Below, one piece after another: positions 1 to 5,036 of a stretch of 5,038 nt of DNA (position 1 is its first letter; every line of letters begins with the position of its first letter). The DNA is taken from assembly GCA_030145435.1 (NCBI GenBank), contig JAQYVQ010000145.1:1-5038 (forward strand), read 5' to 3'. A program made the translations under genes and the position numbers. Under the pieces are notes generated by a model. The model made no database searches and had not been told where the DNA came from. It saw nothing but the letters and a program-made list of their open reading frames with translations. The DNA is from Syntrophobacteria bacterium. GTDB taxonomy: Bacteria; Desulfobacterota; DSWW01.

Positions 1-534
1 GTGTTCAACCAGCGGCTCTCCGAGAACCGGGCCTTGTCGGTTCGGAACTACATGGTGCTGAAGGGCATCACTCCGGACAGGCTCAGAGCGATCGGCTACG
101 GGGAGACAAACTTCGTGGCAACGAACGACACGGCCGAGGGCAGGCAGCAGAACCGCAGGGTGGAGTTCAAGTTCCTCGGCCAGGATGCGGTCGGGCTGCC
201 GGTGCTTCACTTCAAGGTCGGCAAGAGCGAACTGACCGACGCGTCCATGAACGATCTGAACACGATCGCCGAGAAGCTGAAGGCCCGCCCGAACGTGCGG
301 GTCGAGATATCCGCCTACACCGATTCCTCCGGCTCTGCAGACTTGAACAAGAAACTCTCCCAGAAGAGGGCGGAAATGGTGAAGGATATGCTCGTTGCCA
401 AGGGGGTTGCCCCGGAGAACCTCAAGCCGGTCGGCCGAGGTGCAACGAACTTCCTGACCACGAACGCAACGAAGGAAGGCAGGGAGATGAACCGGCGCGT
501 TGAGTTCACGATCTTCTGGGCCAGCGGCTGGTAA
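1..534 (+). CDS. OmpA-family outer membrane / peptidoglycan-binding protein, C-terminal part (5' end outside window)
   Basis: This is the C-terminal 177 codons of a protein with tandem OmpA-like domains. Residues 1-56 are the second half of a first domain (LSENRA, GYGETN and QNRRVEF blocks). Residues 69-171 form a complete second domain, with the YTDSSG loop at 107-111 and the NRRVEF block at 164-169. In the OmpA/Pal/MotB family the Asp of the TD motif and the Arg of NRR bind the diaminopimelate of peptidoglycan; Asp108 and the Arg165-166 pair are present here. The protein therefore probably anchors the outer membrane or a surface structure to the murein. The GTG at position 1 lies inside a domain and is not a start: the beta-1/alpha-1 half of domain 1 and any signal peptide or barrel lie upstream. 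The TAA stop is followed by a small hairpin and a strong terminator, so this is the last gene of its transcript. The family call is secure; the specific role is unknown. Confidence 0.9.
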   Translation: MFNQRLSENRALSVRNYMVLKGITPDRLRAIGYGETNFVATNDTAEGRQQNRRVEFKFLGQDAVGLPVLHFKVGKSELTDASMNDLNTIAEKLKARPNVRVEISAYTDSSGSADLNKKLSQKRAEMVKDMLVAKGVAPENLKPVGRGATNFLTTNATKEGREMNRRVEFTIFWASGW

Positions 535-578
535 GAGGGTGCTTCCGGAATAGGAAGCATCGAGAAGCCATGCATACC

Positions 579-626
579 AAGCCCGGTGACAACACGACAA
601 ACGGTGTCGTCACCGGGCTTTTTTTT
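579..626 (+). terminator. Rho-independent terminator of the OmpA-family gene
   Basis: A 17-bp stem pairs 579-595 (AAGCCCGGTGACAACAC) with 604-620 (GTGTCGTCACCGGGCTT), with one internal A-C mismatch and an 8-nt loop. An uninterrupted run of eight T follows (619-626). The opposite strand has no T-run after the stem, so it should act only on rightward transcription. A weaker 6-bp hairpin, GCTTCC/GGAAGC at 541-558, lies between the stop codon and this terminator and may protect the transcript end. Confidence 0.92.
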
Positions 627-666
627 GGCTCTACCTTCGTCCTCGTCCTAGAGGAGACCAATCGCA

Positions 667-691
667 GTCATTCTCGTGAAGACGGGAATCC
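667..691. repeat. dRS3-like short dispersed repeat (imperfect ATTCCC-N8-GGGAAT palindrome)
   Basis: The 25-nt unit contains ATTCTC, an 8-nt spacer GTGAAGAC and GGGAAT, which is one mismatch from the ATTCCC-N8-GGGAAT core of the dRS3-type repeat. Units of this type (GTCATTCC...GGGAATCC) are common in intergenic DNA of many proteobacteria and act in Neisseria as target sites for filamentous phage integration. Here it is a single copy between a terminator and gene-free DNA. The resemblance is by eye; no genome-wide copy number can be seen from this window. Confidence 0.45.
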
Positions 692-989
692 CTTGTCCAA
701 GCCGCAAAATCTGCCATGAAATCTACCCACCGGGCGAAGCCCGATGAAGGCCATGCTCCGTCCGAATAACGCCTGCGTAACCAGTGCGGGCTAGGAAACT
801 GAACATCCCTATCCAACATCTAGGCGGCAACATCTGAGCGGACTTTCTGCACCCCGGGGGACGGTCTGGCCATTGTCACCATCTGCTCGAAATGTGAACA
901 CCCACCAATCCTGTAAGGGGCAAGCATTTGGGCAAGTTTTGATACAAGAGGGGGACCACCTGGAAGTGTGACAGAAATGACAAGGTTCT
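692..989. other. Intergenic stretch without a supportable gene
   Basis: I see no convincing protein, RNA gene or terminator here. Short frames stay open on both strands: the plus strand from about 801 to a stop just before 971, and the minus strand from about 970 to 830. None has a start with a ribosome binding site or a family I recognise. A pair of TGACA direct repeats lies at 969-973 and 978-982, next to a GGGGGACCACC block, which recalls the terminal non-coding part of some insertion sequences. The stretch could be eroded mobile DNA, but this is not established. Confidence 0.4.
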
Positions 990-1100
990 ATGCCTCCAGA
1001 AGACCTTGAACGCAAACTTGCCGCCATTCTGAGTAGGGAGCATTATCGAACCCAAGAAATTAGGACCATCTTACGTTTTTATTTCCCGGGGTCCCAGTAG
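990..1100 (+). CDS. Short unassigned ORF (36 aa), possibly the 5' remnant of a gene
   Basis: The frame from ATG 990 encodes a charged, helix-like peptide (starting MPPEDLERKLAAILSR, with HYRTQEIR further on) and ends at TAG 1098-1100. The only ribosome binding candidate is a weak AAGG about five bases upstream. The last seven codons overlap the 3' end of the minus-strand acyltransferase gene, where they are simply the antisense of its final codons. If the frame was ever a gene, it was therefore probably cut at about 1078. I do not recognise the family. It may equally be a chance frame. Confidence 0.18.
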   Translation: MPPEDLERKLAAILSREHYRTQEIRTILRFYFPGSQ

Positions 1101-2269
1101 TGCCAGTACTTTTCCGGGACCAAATGATGGTTCCGGTGGGTGAGCAAAGGGAACCACCCCCTTATGAACAGGCTTTTCAGCGCCCTTTTCGGCTTATAGA
1201 AGACGAAGACCCGTTCGAGGTGACACCCGCGGCGGATCTTGGCTTCATATTTGAGTCGCCCGAAAAACACCTTCCGTATTCCTCTTGAGATGGCGTCCTC
1301 TATTCGATGGTACATGAGGTTGAAATAGGTGAAATCCTTCCCCGTCACCTCGCGATCGATACCCAGAAAAAGGAAGTATGTTGTCCTTCCCCGTTGGAGT
1401 GCAACACTGCACCCGGTCATCCGTTCGGCCCTCTCTGCTATATAGAACGATACCTCTTCCTGAAGGTAGGCGAAGGCCTTCCCGAAAAAGCTCTCGTCGA
1501 ACATCCAAGGCACGCCATTGTAGTCGCGATATTGCCGATCGAGCATCCGGTGCATTCCCGGTCCGTATCCCCCCAGTTCATGCAGTTGTCGAATCCGGGT
1601 GCCATCCCTTCGGCTGCGTTTGATTTCTCTACGTATGGAATTGGCCGCTTTCTTCCGTTTCGAACGAATGAAGCCGATGTATCCCTCGAAGTCTGAGAAG
1701 TTCAGGTCGAGTATACATACGGGGATTTCTTCCGCCCCATGGAAACCTCTGCGCTTCAGTTGATGAACCACCTCAGCTTCCTCTTCCATGATACCGGGAA
1801 ACGCCAGGGACAACCCGTGCTCTCGCCCCAGGGATTCCAAGGCGCTGATCAGGCGAGACATCACCAGATCCCGGACCTCCTTCGTGAGATCCTTGCTGAC
1901 GAGCAGGTGTGCTCCATACCCGTAAAGGGATCCGCAAATAAGCGCCGGCATCAGGGAAAGGCCCAGGACTCCGGCCAGGGACTTGAACCGTCCAAATACG
2001 ATATGGTCAAGATTCCCGAAAAGTGGATTGGCTTGCATGTGGTAACATACCGTAGCGCCCACGATTCCGTCCGACGCATTTGCTGTAAGATAATAGGGGG
2101 AAACGGGCACAACCAGGGATTCCTCGATGAGTCTCAGCCAGCCATGGGAGGCGAGAACATTTTCCCCGGAAAGGGAATCCCAGGATTTGACATCGATCTG
2201 TGTGATGGTGCGGCAACATCGAATCTCGAGCGTTTCACCGATCGAACGGAGCTGTGAAGAAGGATTCAT
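1079..2269 (-). CDS. FemAB/BioF2-like GNAT-fold N-acyltransferase
   Basis: The product is a 396-aa cytoplasmic protein with the pattern of the 'peptidoglycan biosynthesis/recognition' (DUF482/BioF2-like, FemAB-related) acyltransferases. These join an acyl or aminoacyl group to an amine using the GNAT fold. N-terminal features are the SWDSLSG...LASHGWLRLIEES block (29-51) and the strand DGIVGATVCYHM (67-78). The middle carries a very basic helix SKRKKAANSIRREIKRSRR (203-221), typical of the BioF2 domain. C-terminal features are YFNLMYHRIEDAISRGIRK (315-333) and the FFGRLKYEAKIRRG block (335-348), comparable to the family's 'DFGRGxYEYK' segment. The frame stays open upstream to 2578, but I chose ATG 2269 because it starts 2 nt after the stop of the preceding GNAT gene, with GAAGAGAG just upstream. 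Residues beyond it would only be antisense-like read-through of that gene. Substrate unknown; FemAB-type cell-wall, lipid or exopolysaccharide acylation are all possible. Confidence 0.72.
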   Translation of the reverse strand: MNPSSQLRSIGETLEIRCCRTITQIDVKSWDSLSGENVLASHGWLRLIEESLVVPVSPYYLTANASDGIVGATVCYHMQANPLFGNLDHIVFGRFKSLAGVLGLSLMPALICGSLYGYGAHLLVSKDLTKEVRDLVMSRLISALESLGREHGLSLAFPGIMEEEAEVVHQLKRRGFHGAEEIPVCILDLNFSDFEGYIGFIRSKRKKAANSIRREIKRSRRDGTRIRQLHELGGYGPGMHRMLDRQYRDYNGVPWMFDESFFGKAFAYLQEEVSFYIAERAERMTGCSVALQRGRTTYFLFLGIDREVTGKDFTYFNLMYHRIEDAISRGIRKVFFGRLKYEAKIRRGCHLERVFVFYKPKRALKSLFIRGWFPLLTHRNHHLVPEKYWHYWDPGK

Positions 2270-2271
2270 TT

Positions 2272-2892
2272 TTACGCTCTCTTCGGAAGCTGATTTGTAT
2301 ACCGCCATCGCCGGAACAGTTCCACATAGATGCCGCTTCGAATGACCTGCGCGTTCAGCTTCTGCTTGAATCGAACCGCCCGTTTGTTCAAGCGTTCCGA
2401 AACGCTGTAAAGACGGTTGCGTCCCGTGAGTTCCAGTTTCTTGTAGATCTGGTATCGAAGCAAAGGGGCCAAGCCTTTCCCCCGGAGCGCATGGCTGGTA
2501 TAGGCGTCGAACAGGTATGCTTCGTCGGGACCCAGAGGAAAAGGGTCTCCCGGGTAAGTACAGGTATCCAGATTGCACCAGGTGAAAGCAACCAGTTCAC
2601 TTCCCAAGAAGACCCCGAGGCATTCATTCCTCCTCTCGAGCCGCTCCATGAGTTGCCGCTCCTGGATATTGCGATCGGGTATGGCGGCAATCGTCTTCAT
2701 GTCCGCGGGCGCGAGGACTTCGATGCGGAAACCTTCCAGGGGTTTTTCGTAGGCAGGGATTGGCCCCTTGTGCAACCCTTCCAGAAAGAGGTCGTAGGGT
2801 TGAATCAGGATCCCGACCGTGTGCAAACCGCCGAGCAGGGTCTGCGGTAACGAGTTATAGCGAAACTTGTGTTGGATGTAGACCCGTCGCAT
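2272..2892 (-). CDS. GNAT family N-acetyltransferase
   Basis: This 206-aa protein has a recognisable acetyl-CoA-dependent N-acetyltransferase domain in its second half. The beta-4 strand is GVFLGSELVAFTWCNL (93-108). Beta-5 and motif A follow as AYLFDAYTSHALRGKGLAPLL (125-145, in part); R137-G-K-G-L-A fits the R/Q-x-x-G-x-G/A acetyl-CoA pyrophosphate loop. A motif B-like helix then runs SERLNKRAVRFKQKLN (165-180). The first 50 residues are not a standard GNAT element and may contact the substrate. No signal peptide or membrane segment is seen. The start ATG at 2892 is preceded by GAAGG at short spacing and by an in-frame TGA further upstream, with no alternative start between. It is the first gene of a leftward operon whose second gene is another GNAT-fold enzyme, so the two probably modify the same molecule or act in sequence. 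Substrate unknown. Confidence 0.75.
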   Translation of the reverse strand: MRRVYIQHKFRYNSLPQTLLGGLHTVGILIQPYDLFLEGLHKGPIPAYEKPLEGFRIEVLAPADMKTIAAIPDRNIQERQLMERLERRNECLGVFLGSELVAFTWCNLDTCTYPGDPFPLGPDEAYLFDAYTSHALRGKGLAPLLRYQIYKKLELTGRNRLYSVSERLNKRAVRFKQKLNAQVIRSGIYVELFRRWRYTNQLPKRA

Positions 2893-2942
2893 CTGCCTTC
2901 GTTTCCAGAGGCAATCAAAGCAAAATCTGGGCGATGAATCTG

Positions 2943-2965
2943 GCGGGTTAAAGATAGGAACCCGC
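2943..2965 (-). promoter_or_regulatory. Hairpin in the leader of the acyltransferase operon
   Basis: A perfect 7-bp inverted repeat, GCGGGTT (2943-2949) and AACCCGC (2959-2965), has a 9-nt loop. It lies between the predicted promoter and the first start codon of the leftward operon, so it would form in the 5' untranslated RNA. There is no long T-run on either strand, which argues against an efficient terminator. A role in mRNA stability or as an operator is possible but unsupported. Confidence 0.35.
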
Positions 2966-2979
2966 TTTCAGATGGCTGG

Positions 2980-3009
2980 AGAATAGCAGGTAGCATAATT
3001 GCGTGGCAA
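2980..3009 (-). promoter_or_regulatory. Candidate sigma70-type promoter for the two-gene acyltransferase operon
   Basis: Read on the minus strand, TTGCCA (3009-3004, five of six consensus bases) is followed after 18 bp by TATTCT (2985-2980, four of six). Transcription would start near 2973 and give a leader of about 80 nt containing the 7-bp hairpin. The promoter lies in DNA just beyond the 3' end of the transposase remnant, so it might have come with a mobile element. Confidence 0.4.
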
Positions 3010-3187
3010 GAAGAAAAACCCACAAGATGTTGTGTGATCCCGGGAAGTCCGAGGGGATAGCTGCGCCCGGGTGGGCGGCTCGGGAGAGGGTCGGCTCGAA
3101 AAGGCGGTAAGAGCAGGCCGGACGTCCAGAAATTGAACAGACGGGTGCGACAGGACAGGAAAGGCACATCGTACCTACCGGGGTGTT

Positions 3188-3391
3188 TCAACCGTCCCAG
3201 TAGGCTGGCGGGGCCTGGGAGTAATGCTCTTCCTCAGCAGTCGGGAGCTGTGAGTAGAAATCCTCGTGTAACGGTGGGAGCCCAGGGGGCGAATGAGCCC
3301 TTGGAGTGGGCCTGGCGTTGGCCAACCACAGACCGAGGTGTTCCAGGATCCTGCGGACCACCTCAATGTCTACAAACCGAAATAGACTTCT
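3188..3391 (-). pseudogene. C-terminal remnant of an IS91-like transposase
   Basis: On the minus strand the frame from 3391 to the TGA at 3190-3188 reads as a coherent protein end. It has an amphipathic helix VDIEVVRRILEHLGLW, a Pro-rich linker (LANARPTPRAHSPPG), and an acidic aromatic tail ending in APPAYWDG. The 'E/D-xx-V-xx-IL-xHLGL-W + proline-rich tail' arrangement is what I know from the extreme C-terminus of IS91/IS801-like (HUH, Y2-type) transposases. The zinc-binding and catalytic regions are missing. An in-frame TGA at 3394-3392 and loss of similarity above about 3376 show the break, and there is no start codon with a ribosome binding site. It is therefore a dead fragment about 60 codons long. 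The family name rests on recall of the tail pattern only. Confidence 0.5.
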
Positions 3392-3560
3392 TCATCCAGC
3401 CGACAGAAATTAACATAACACGCACATAGCGTCAGTCCCAAGGGGGGGCTGCGAGAATCACCAACCCCTATATGGCCGTGCCCCCGCAGAACTGCCCAGA
3501 CGTGAACATATTATGTAAAGGGGGGGATCCATTTCCCTCCACCAGTGCTATCTTGTCCAT
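3392..3560. other. Spacer between two transposase remnants
   Basis: No gene is supported here. The segment has two runs of seven G, each preceded by AA (3442-3448 and 3520-3526), about 78 bp apart. The second run starts a GC-skewed stretch directly upstream of the IS1595-type fragment, where the left end of that element would be expected. Terminal repeats cannot be confirmed because the right end of the element is missing. Confidence 0.35.
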
Positions 3561-3764
3561 ATGATGAATTTGGTGGCAGGACGGGACTATCCCCAGACGT
3601 GGAGACAGTTTGTCGGCTGGTTTTCAGACGATGAGGCATGTGCGCAATACCTTGAGCGCCTGCGTTGGCGCCACGGTTTCTCTAGTCCGGCGTGTTCGTC
3701 ACAGGCAGAACCCTATCGTGGTTCCCGAAATAGGCTAGGAGGCTGTTCTCGGACAGCCTCCTAG
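3561..3764 (+). pseudogene. IS1595-family transposase, N-terminal fragment
   Basis: The first 59 residues match the start of IS1595-type transposases. A FVGWFSDDEACAQYLERLRW block (17-36), the family's 'F..eeaC..yL..lRWp.GF' signature, is followed by HGF and a degenerate zinc knuckle. The usual F-x-C-P-x-C appears here as FSSPACSS, so the first cysteine (residue 42) is serine while Cys45 remains. The intact family protein is about 300 aa with a second CxxC and a DDE/N catalytic domain; all of that is absent. Similarity stops at RNRL (codon 59), and the last eight codons are encoded by a perfect palindrome whose right arm supplies the TAG stop. Two adjacent ATGs (3561, 3564) could start it and no clear Shine-Dalgarno sequence is visible. 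It is a truncated, non-functional relic. Confidence 0.7.
3735..3764. repeat. Perfect 12-bp inverted repeat at the transposase truncation point
   Basis: CTAGGAGGCTGT (3735-3746) and ACAGCCTCCTAG (3753-3764) are exact reverse complements around a 6-nt loop TCTCGG. The left arm begins at the very codon where similarity of the IS1595-type fragment ends. No T-run follows on either strand, so a terminator is unlikely. The arms resemble insertion-sequence termini of the 'GGCTGT...' type flanked by CTAG. A scar left by excision or by abutted ends of a second element fits best. This interpretation is inference; the palindrome itself is certain. Confidence 0.75.
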
Positions 3765-3863
3765 TCGGATCCGTCTCTATCTTCCCACCAGAACCCAACT
3801 GAACAAATCGCCCATCTAAGAATTAACATCACAACTCCCCTAACCCTCTGGAGGGCCATTCTA
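3765..3863. other. Short AC-rich leader upstream of the small two-gene unit
   Basis: This stretch holds no ORF worth calling. It ends in a strong ribosome binding site, GGAGGG at 3850-3855, eight bases before ATG 3864. I could not identify a convincing -35/-10 pair; an AT-rich patch (AAGAATTAACATC, near 3820) is the best region to look for one. Confidence 0.3.
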
Positions 3864-4025
3864 ATGACAAAAACGCCTCAAGAAGGAGAGAGGATAGAAA
3901 CCCAGCCCGAAGAACATCGACAAAGCCTCCAAAAACCCCGCAGGGCCAGAGCCAACCCGCAGAGGATGATTTTAAGCGAGTTACTGTGGCACCCTATTTC
4001 CCTGAAATATTCTTGGGGTGAATAA
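3864..4025 (+). CDS. Small hypothetical protein (53 aa) upstream of and probably coupled to the HTH gene
   Basis: ATG 3864 is preceded at ideal spacing (8 nt) by GGAGGG, the best Shine-Dalgarno sequence in this part of the window. The 53-codon frame ends at TAA 4023-4025, only 2 nt before the start of the helix-turn-helix gene. The product has a hydrophilic Glu/Gln/Arg-rich N-terminal half (TPQEGERIETQPEEHRQ near residues 4-20), a basic patch KPRRARANPQR (24-34) and a more hydrophobic end MILSELLWHPISLKYSW (35-51). No family is recognised, and no signal peptide or full membrane helix is evident. The placement suggests either a small partner protein or a leader peptide whose translation couples to the regulator. 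It could also be a chance frame, since coding statistics on 53 codons are weak. Confidence 0.38.
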   Translation: MTKTPQEGERIETQPEEHRQSLQKPRRARANPQRMILSELLWHPISLKYSWGE

Positions 4026-4027
4026 GA

Positions 4028-4210
4028 ATGCCAGCGATAAAGCCCCTCCTGAGGTCCAAAGATGTCGCCCATATTCTGGATATGAGTCCGGACGATGTGA
4101 TCGAATTGGCCCGCAAAGGGAAACTCAAGGCCACGAAACAGGGCAGATACTGGCTATTCCGTCCCTCCGACGCCATGGCCTACAGGAAGCAGATGAACAA
4201 GAAAACATAG
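4028..4210 (+). CDS. Excisionase-family (HTH_17, MerR-like) DNA-binding protein
   Basis: The 60-aa product is essentially one winged helix-turn-helix domain. LLRSKDVAHILDMSPDDVIELARKG (7-31, in part) gives the two helices and turn; GKLKATKQGRYWLFRPSDAMAYRKQM (31-56, in part) gives the beta-hairpin wing and C-terminal helix. This follows the familiar 'EvA..L.vs...v..l...G.l.a.k.g..wrf...d' pattern of small excisionase/MerR-like proteins, which bind DNA in phage excision, toxin-antitoxin-like control or transposon regulation. ATG 4028 has TGGGGTGA (about 4014-4021) seven bases upstream and sits 2 nt after the stop of the 53-aa ORF. No integrase is in the window, so an excision role cannot be shown. 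A transcriptional regulator, or the orphan regulator of a decayed element, is equally likely. Confidence 0.8.
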   Translation: MPAIKPLLRSKDVAHILDMSPDDVIELARKGKLKATKQGRYWLFRPSDAMAYRKQMNKKT

Positions 4211-4595
4211 CATCGTCCTCCCCTGTTTCTCCCTCTCAGAGCGCTCCGATGGCCTTGTGTGAGCCGTTCTTTTGTCGAACTTGGCTCAATCCATACCTAC
4301 CCACCGGAAGAGACTCGATCTGAAACCTGTCCTTCGGGCCAATTATTCCTCAGCGATCCCAACCCTTTGCGGCGTAATGTGCCCAAACCGGTGAGGGGCA
4401 ACCCTGAGAGGGCTGCCTTCCAAGGGGAGAGAACATCTGCTGAACATATGTTGAATCCCTGCCAATCTAATGTTGTATCATATTTCACCATCTACGTTTT
4501 GCCACTTGAAAACAGGAGGTTAGGTCGATTCTCCGTAACTTCTCAATAAATCCGGGCAGGGGGGTCTGAAAAAGTCCTCGACAAGAATTTTTCAA
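4211..4595. other. Gene-free stretch between the HTH gene and the DUF6788 element
   Basis: Open frames on both strands here (for example plus 4259-4549 and minus 4297-4491) have no ribosome binding site at their starts and no recognisable domain, so I treat them as chance. An excellent Shine-Dalgarno-like AGGAGGT at 4514-4520 is followed by no ATG, GTG or TTG frame of useful length. A six-G run at 4559-4564 leads into TCTGAAAAAGTCC, a terminal-repeat-like sequence that may mark the left boundary of the next mobile element. Confidence 0.35.
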
Positions 4596-4619
4596 TCCAC
4601 ACATTCGTGGAGTTTTTTT
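4596..4619 (+). terminator. Weak hairpin plus T-run, possible terminator insulating the promoter
   Basis: A 5-bp stem TCCAC (4596-4600) / GTGGA (4607-4611) with a 6-nt loop is followed one base later by seven T (4613-4619). The stem is short and low in stability, so termination would be inefficient. Its place immediately before the -35 box at 4621 would shield the next gene from read-through, a common arrangement at the ends of insertion sequences. Confidence 0.35.
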
Positions 4620-4620
4620 C

Positions 4621-4649
4621 TTGACAAGTGCCGATAGCATTACTATGCT
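4621..4649 (+). promoter_or_regulatory. Near-consensus sigma70 promoter of the DUF6788 gene, predicted leaderless
   Basis: A perfect TTGACA (4621-4626) is followed after the optimal 17 bp by TATGCT (4644-4649, four of six consensus bases). The normal start of transcription, six to seven bases beyond the -10 box, falls on or next to the ATG at 4656. The mRNA would have virtually no leader and no Shine-Dalgarno sequence. Confidence 0.7.
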
Positions 4650-4650
4650 A
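4635..4650. promoter_or_regulatory. Palindrome overlapping the -10 box (candidate operator)
   Basis: TAGCAT (4635-4640) and ATGCTA (4645-4650) are perfect inverted arms around TACT. The right arm covers five of the six -10 bases, so a dimeric protein bound here would block RNA polymerase. It could be an autoregulatory operator of the downstream element, or merely chance given the 6-bp arms. Confidence 0.4.
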
Positions 4651-4655
4651 CCGGA

Positions 4656-5036
4656 ATGAACACAAAGAAGATCAAGGAATTGCAGGGTCGCATTACTCGA
4701 ATAAAGAAGAGACTGTCACAGCTTGGTGATTTGAGACCTGGAAGTTTATCGAGGCAATACAATGTGTGCGGCAATCCTACCTGCCGATGTAAAGATCCGG
4801 CGAACCCGAAAAAGCACGGACCGTACTATCAGCTCAGCTACACACACCGTGGAAGAAGCAGGACGGAATTTGTTCGCAAGGAGTTCGTTGTCCAGGCACA
4901 AAGGGAGATTAAGAACTACGCGATCTTTCGGGAGTTGACGAAAAAATGGGTAGATTTATCATTGGAGATGGCTCGATTGCGCCGCGAAAAGTTCACCTCG
5001 AAAGGTTCGAATGCCAATGGTTCCCAAGATTCCTGA
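4656..5036 (+). CDS. DUF6788 family protein (small zinc-knuckle-like protein associated with mobile elements)
   Basis: The 126-aa product carries the DUF6788 hallmark. An N-terminal basic helix (2-22) is followed by RPGSLSRQYNVCGNPTCRC (27-45), then KKHGPYYQLSYTHRGRSRTEFVRK (52-75, in part) and a helical tail rich in Arg, Glu and Lys (80-113). Cys38, Cys43 and Cys45 (C-x4-C-x-C), possibly with His54, could form a small metal site. The biochemical role of this family is not known to me; members I recall lie next to transposase genes. ATG 4656 is the first start after the promoter and no Shine-Dalgarno sequence precedes it, consistent with leaderless translation. The gene ends 2 bases before the window edge, so a downstream partner, if any, is not visible. 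The Ser/Asn-rich last ten residues look unstructured. Confidence 0.8.
   Translation: MNTKKIKELQGRITRIKKRLSQLGDLRPGSLSRQYNVCGNPTCRCKDPANPKKHGPYYQLSYTHRGRSRTEFVRKEFVVQAQREIKNYAIFRELTKKWVDLSLEMARLRREKFTSKGSNANGSQDS

Noticed and set aside
2270..2578. 103-codon N-terminal extension of the BioF2-like protein (start at 2578)
   Set aside because: The extension lies entirely over the GNAT gene in another frame and is compositionally odd (Gly, Arg, Pro, Ser-rich); ATG 2269 directly after the GNAT stop is the natural start.
2254..2850. Plus-strand 198-codon open frame across the acyltransferase operon
   Set aside because: It is antisense to the recognisable GNAT gene, and its translation shows no domain.
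3145..3300. Possible 5' end of a group II intron (GTGCGAC start at 3145)
   Set aside because: The GTGCGAC match is short, no domain V or reverse transcriptase is present, and most of the stretch is explained by the antisense transposase C-terminus ending at 3188.
3133..3429. 98-codon plus-strand frame
   Set aside because: It is antisense to the transposase C-terminal remnant and has no ribosome binding site or domain.
4259..4549. 96-codon plus-strand frame downstream of the HTH gene
   Set aside because: There is no ribosome binding site, no recognisable motif and the composition looks random; an equally open frame exists on the opposite strand.
4514..4558. AGGAGGT ribosome-binding-like sequence
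   Set aside because: No usual start codon follows at proper spacing, and the frame from an ATT would end after about 13 codons.
2989..4652. Shared 9-mer TATGCTACC near both candidate promoters (minus 2997-2989, plus 4644-4652)
   Set aside because: Matches of nine bases are expected many times by chance in 5 kb on two strands, and the 9-mer holds different positions relative to the two promoters.
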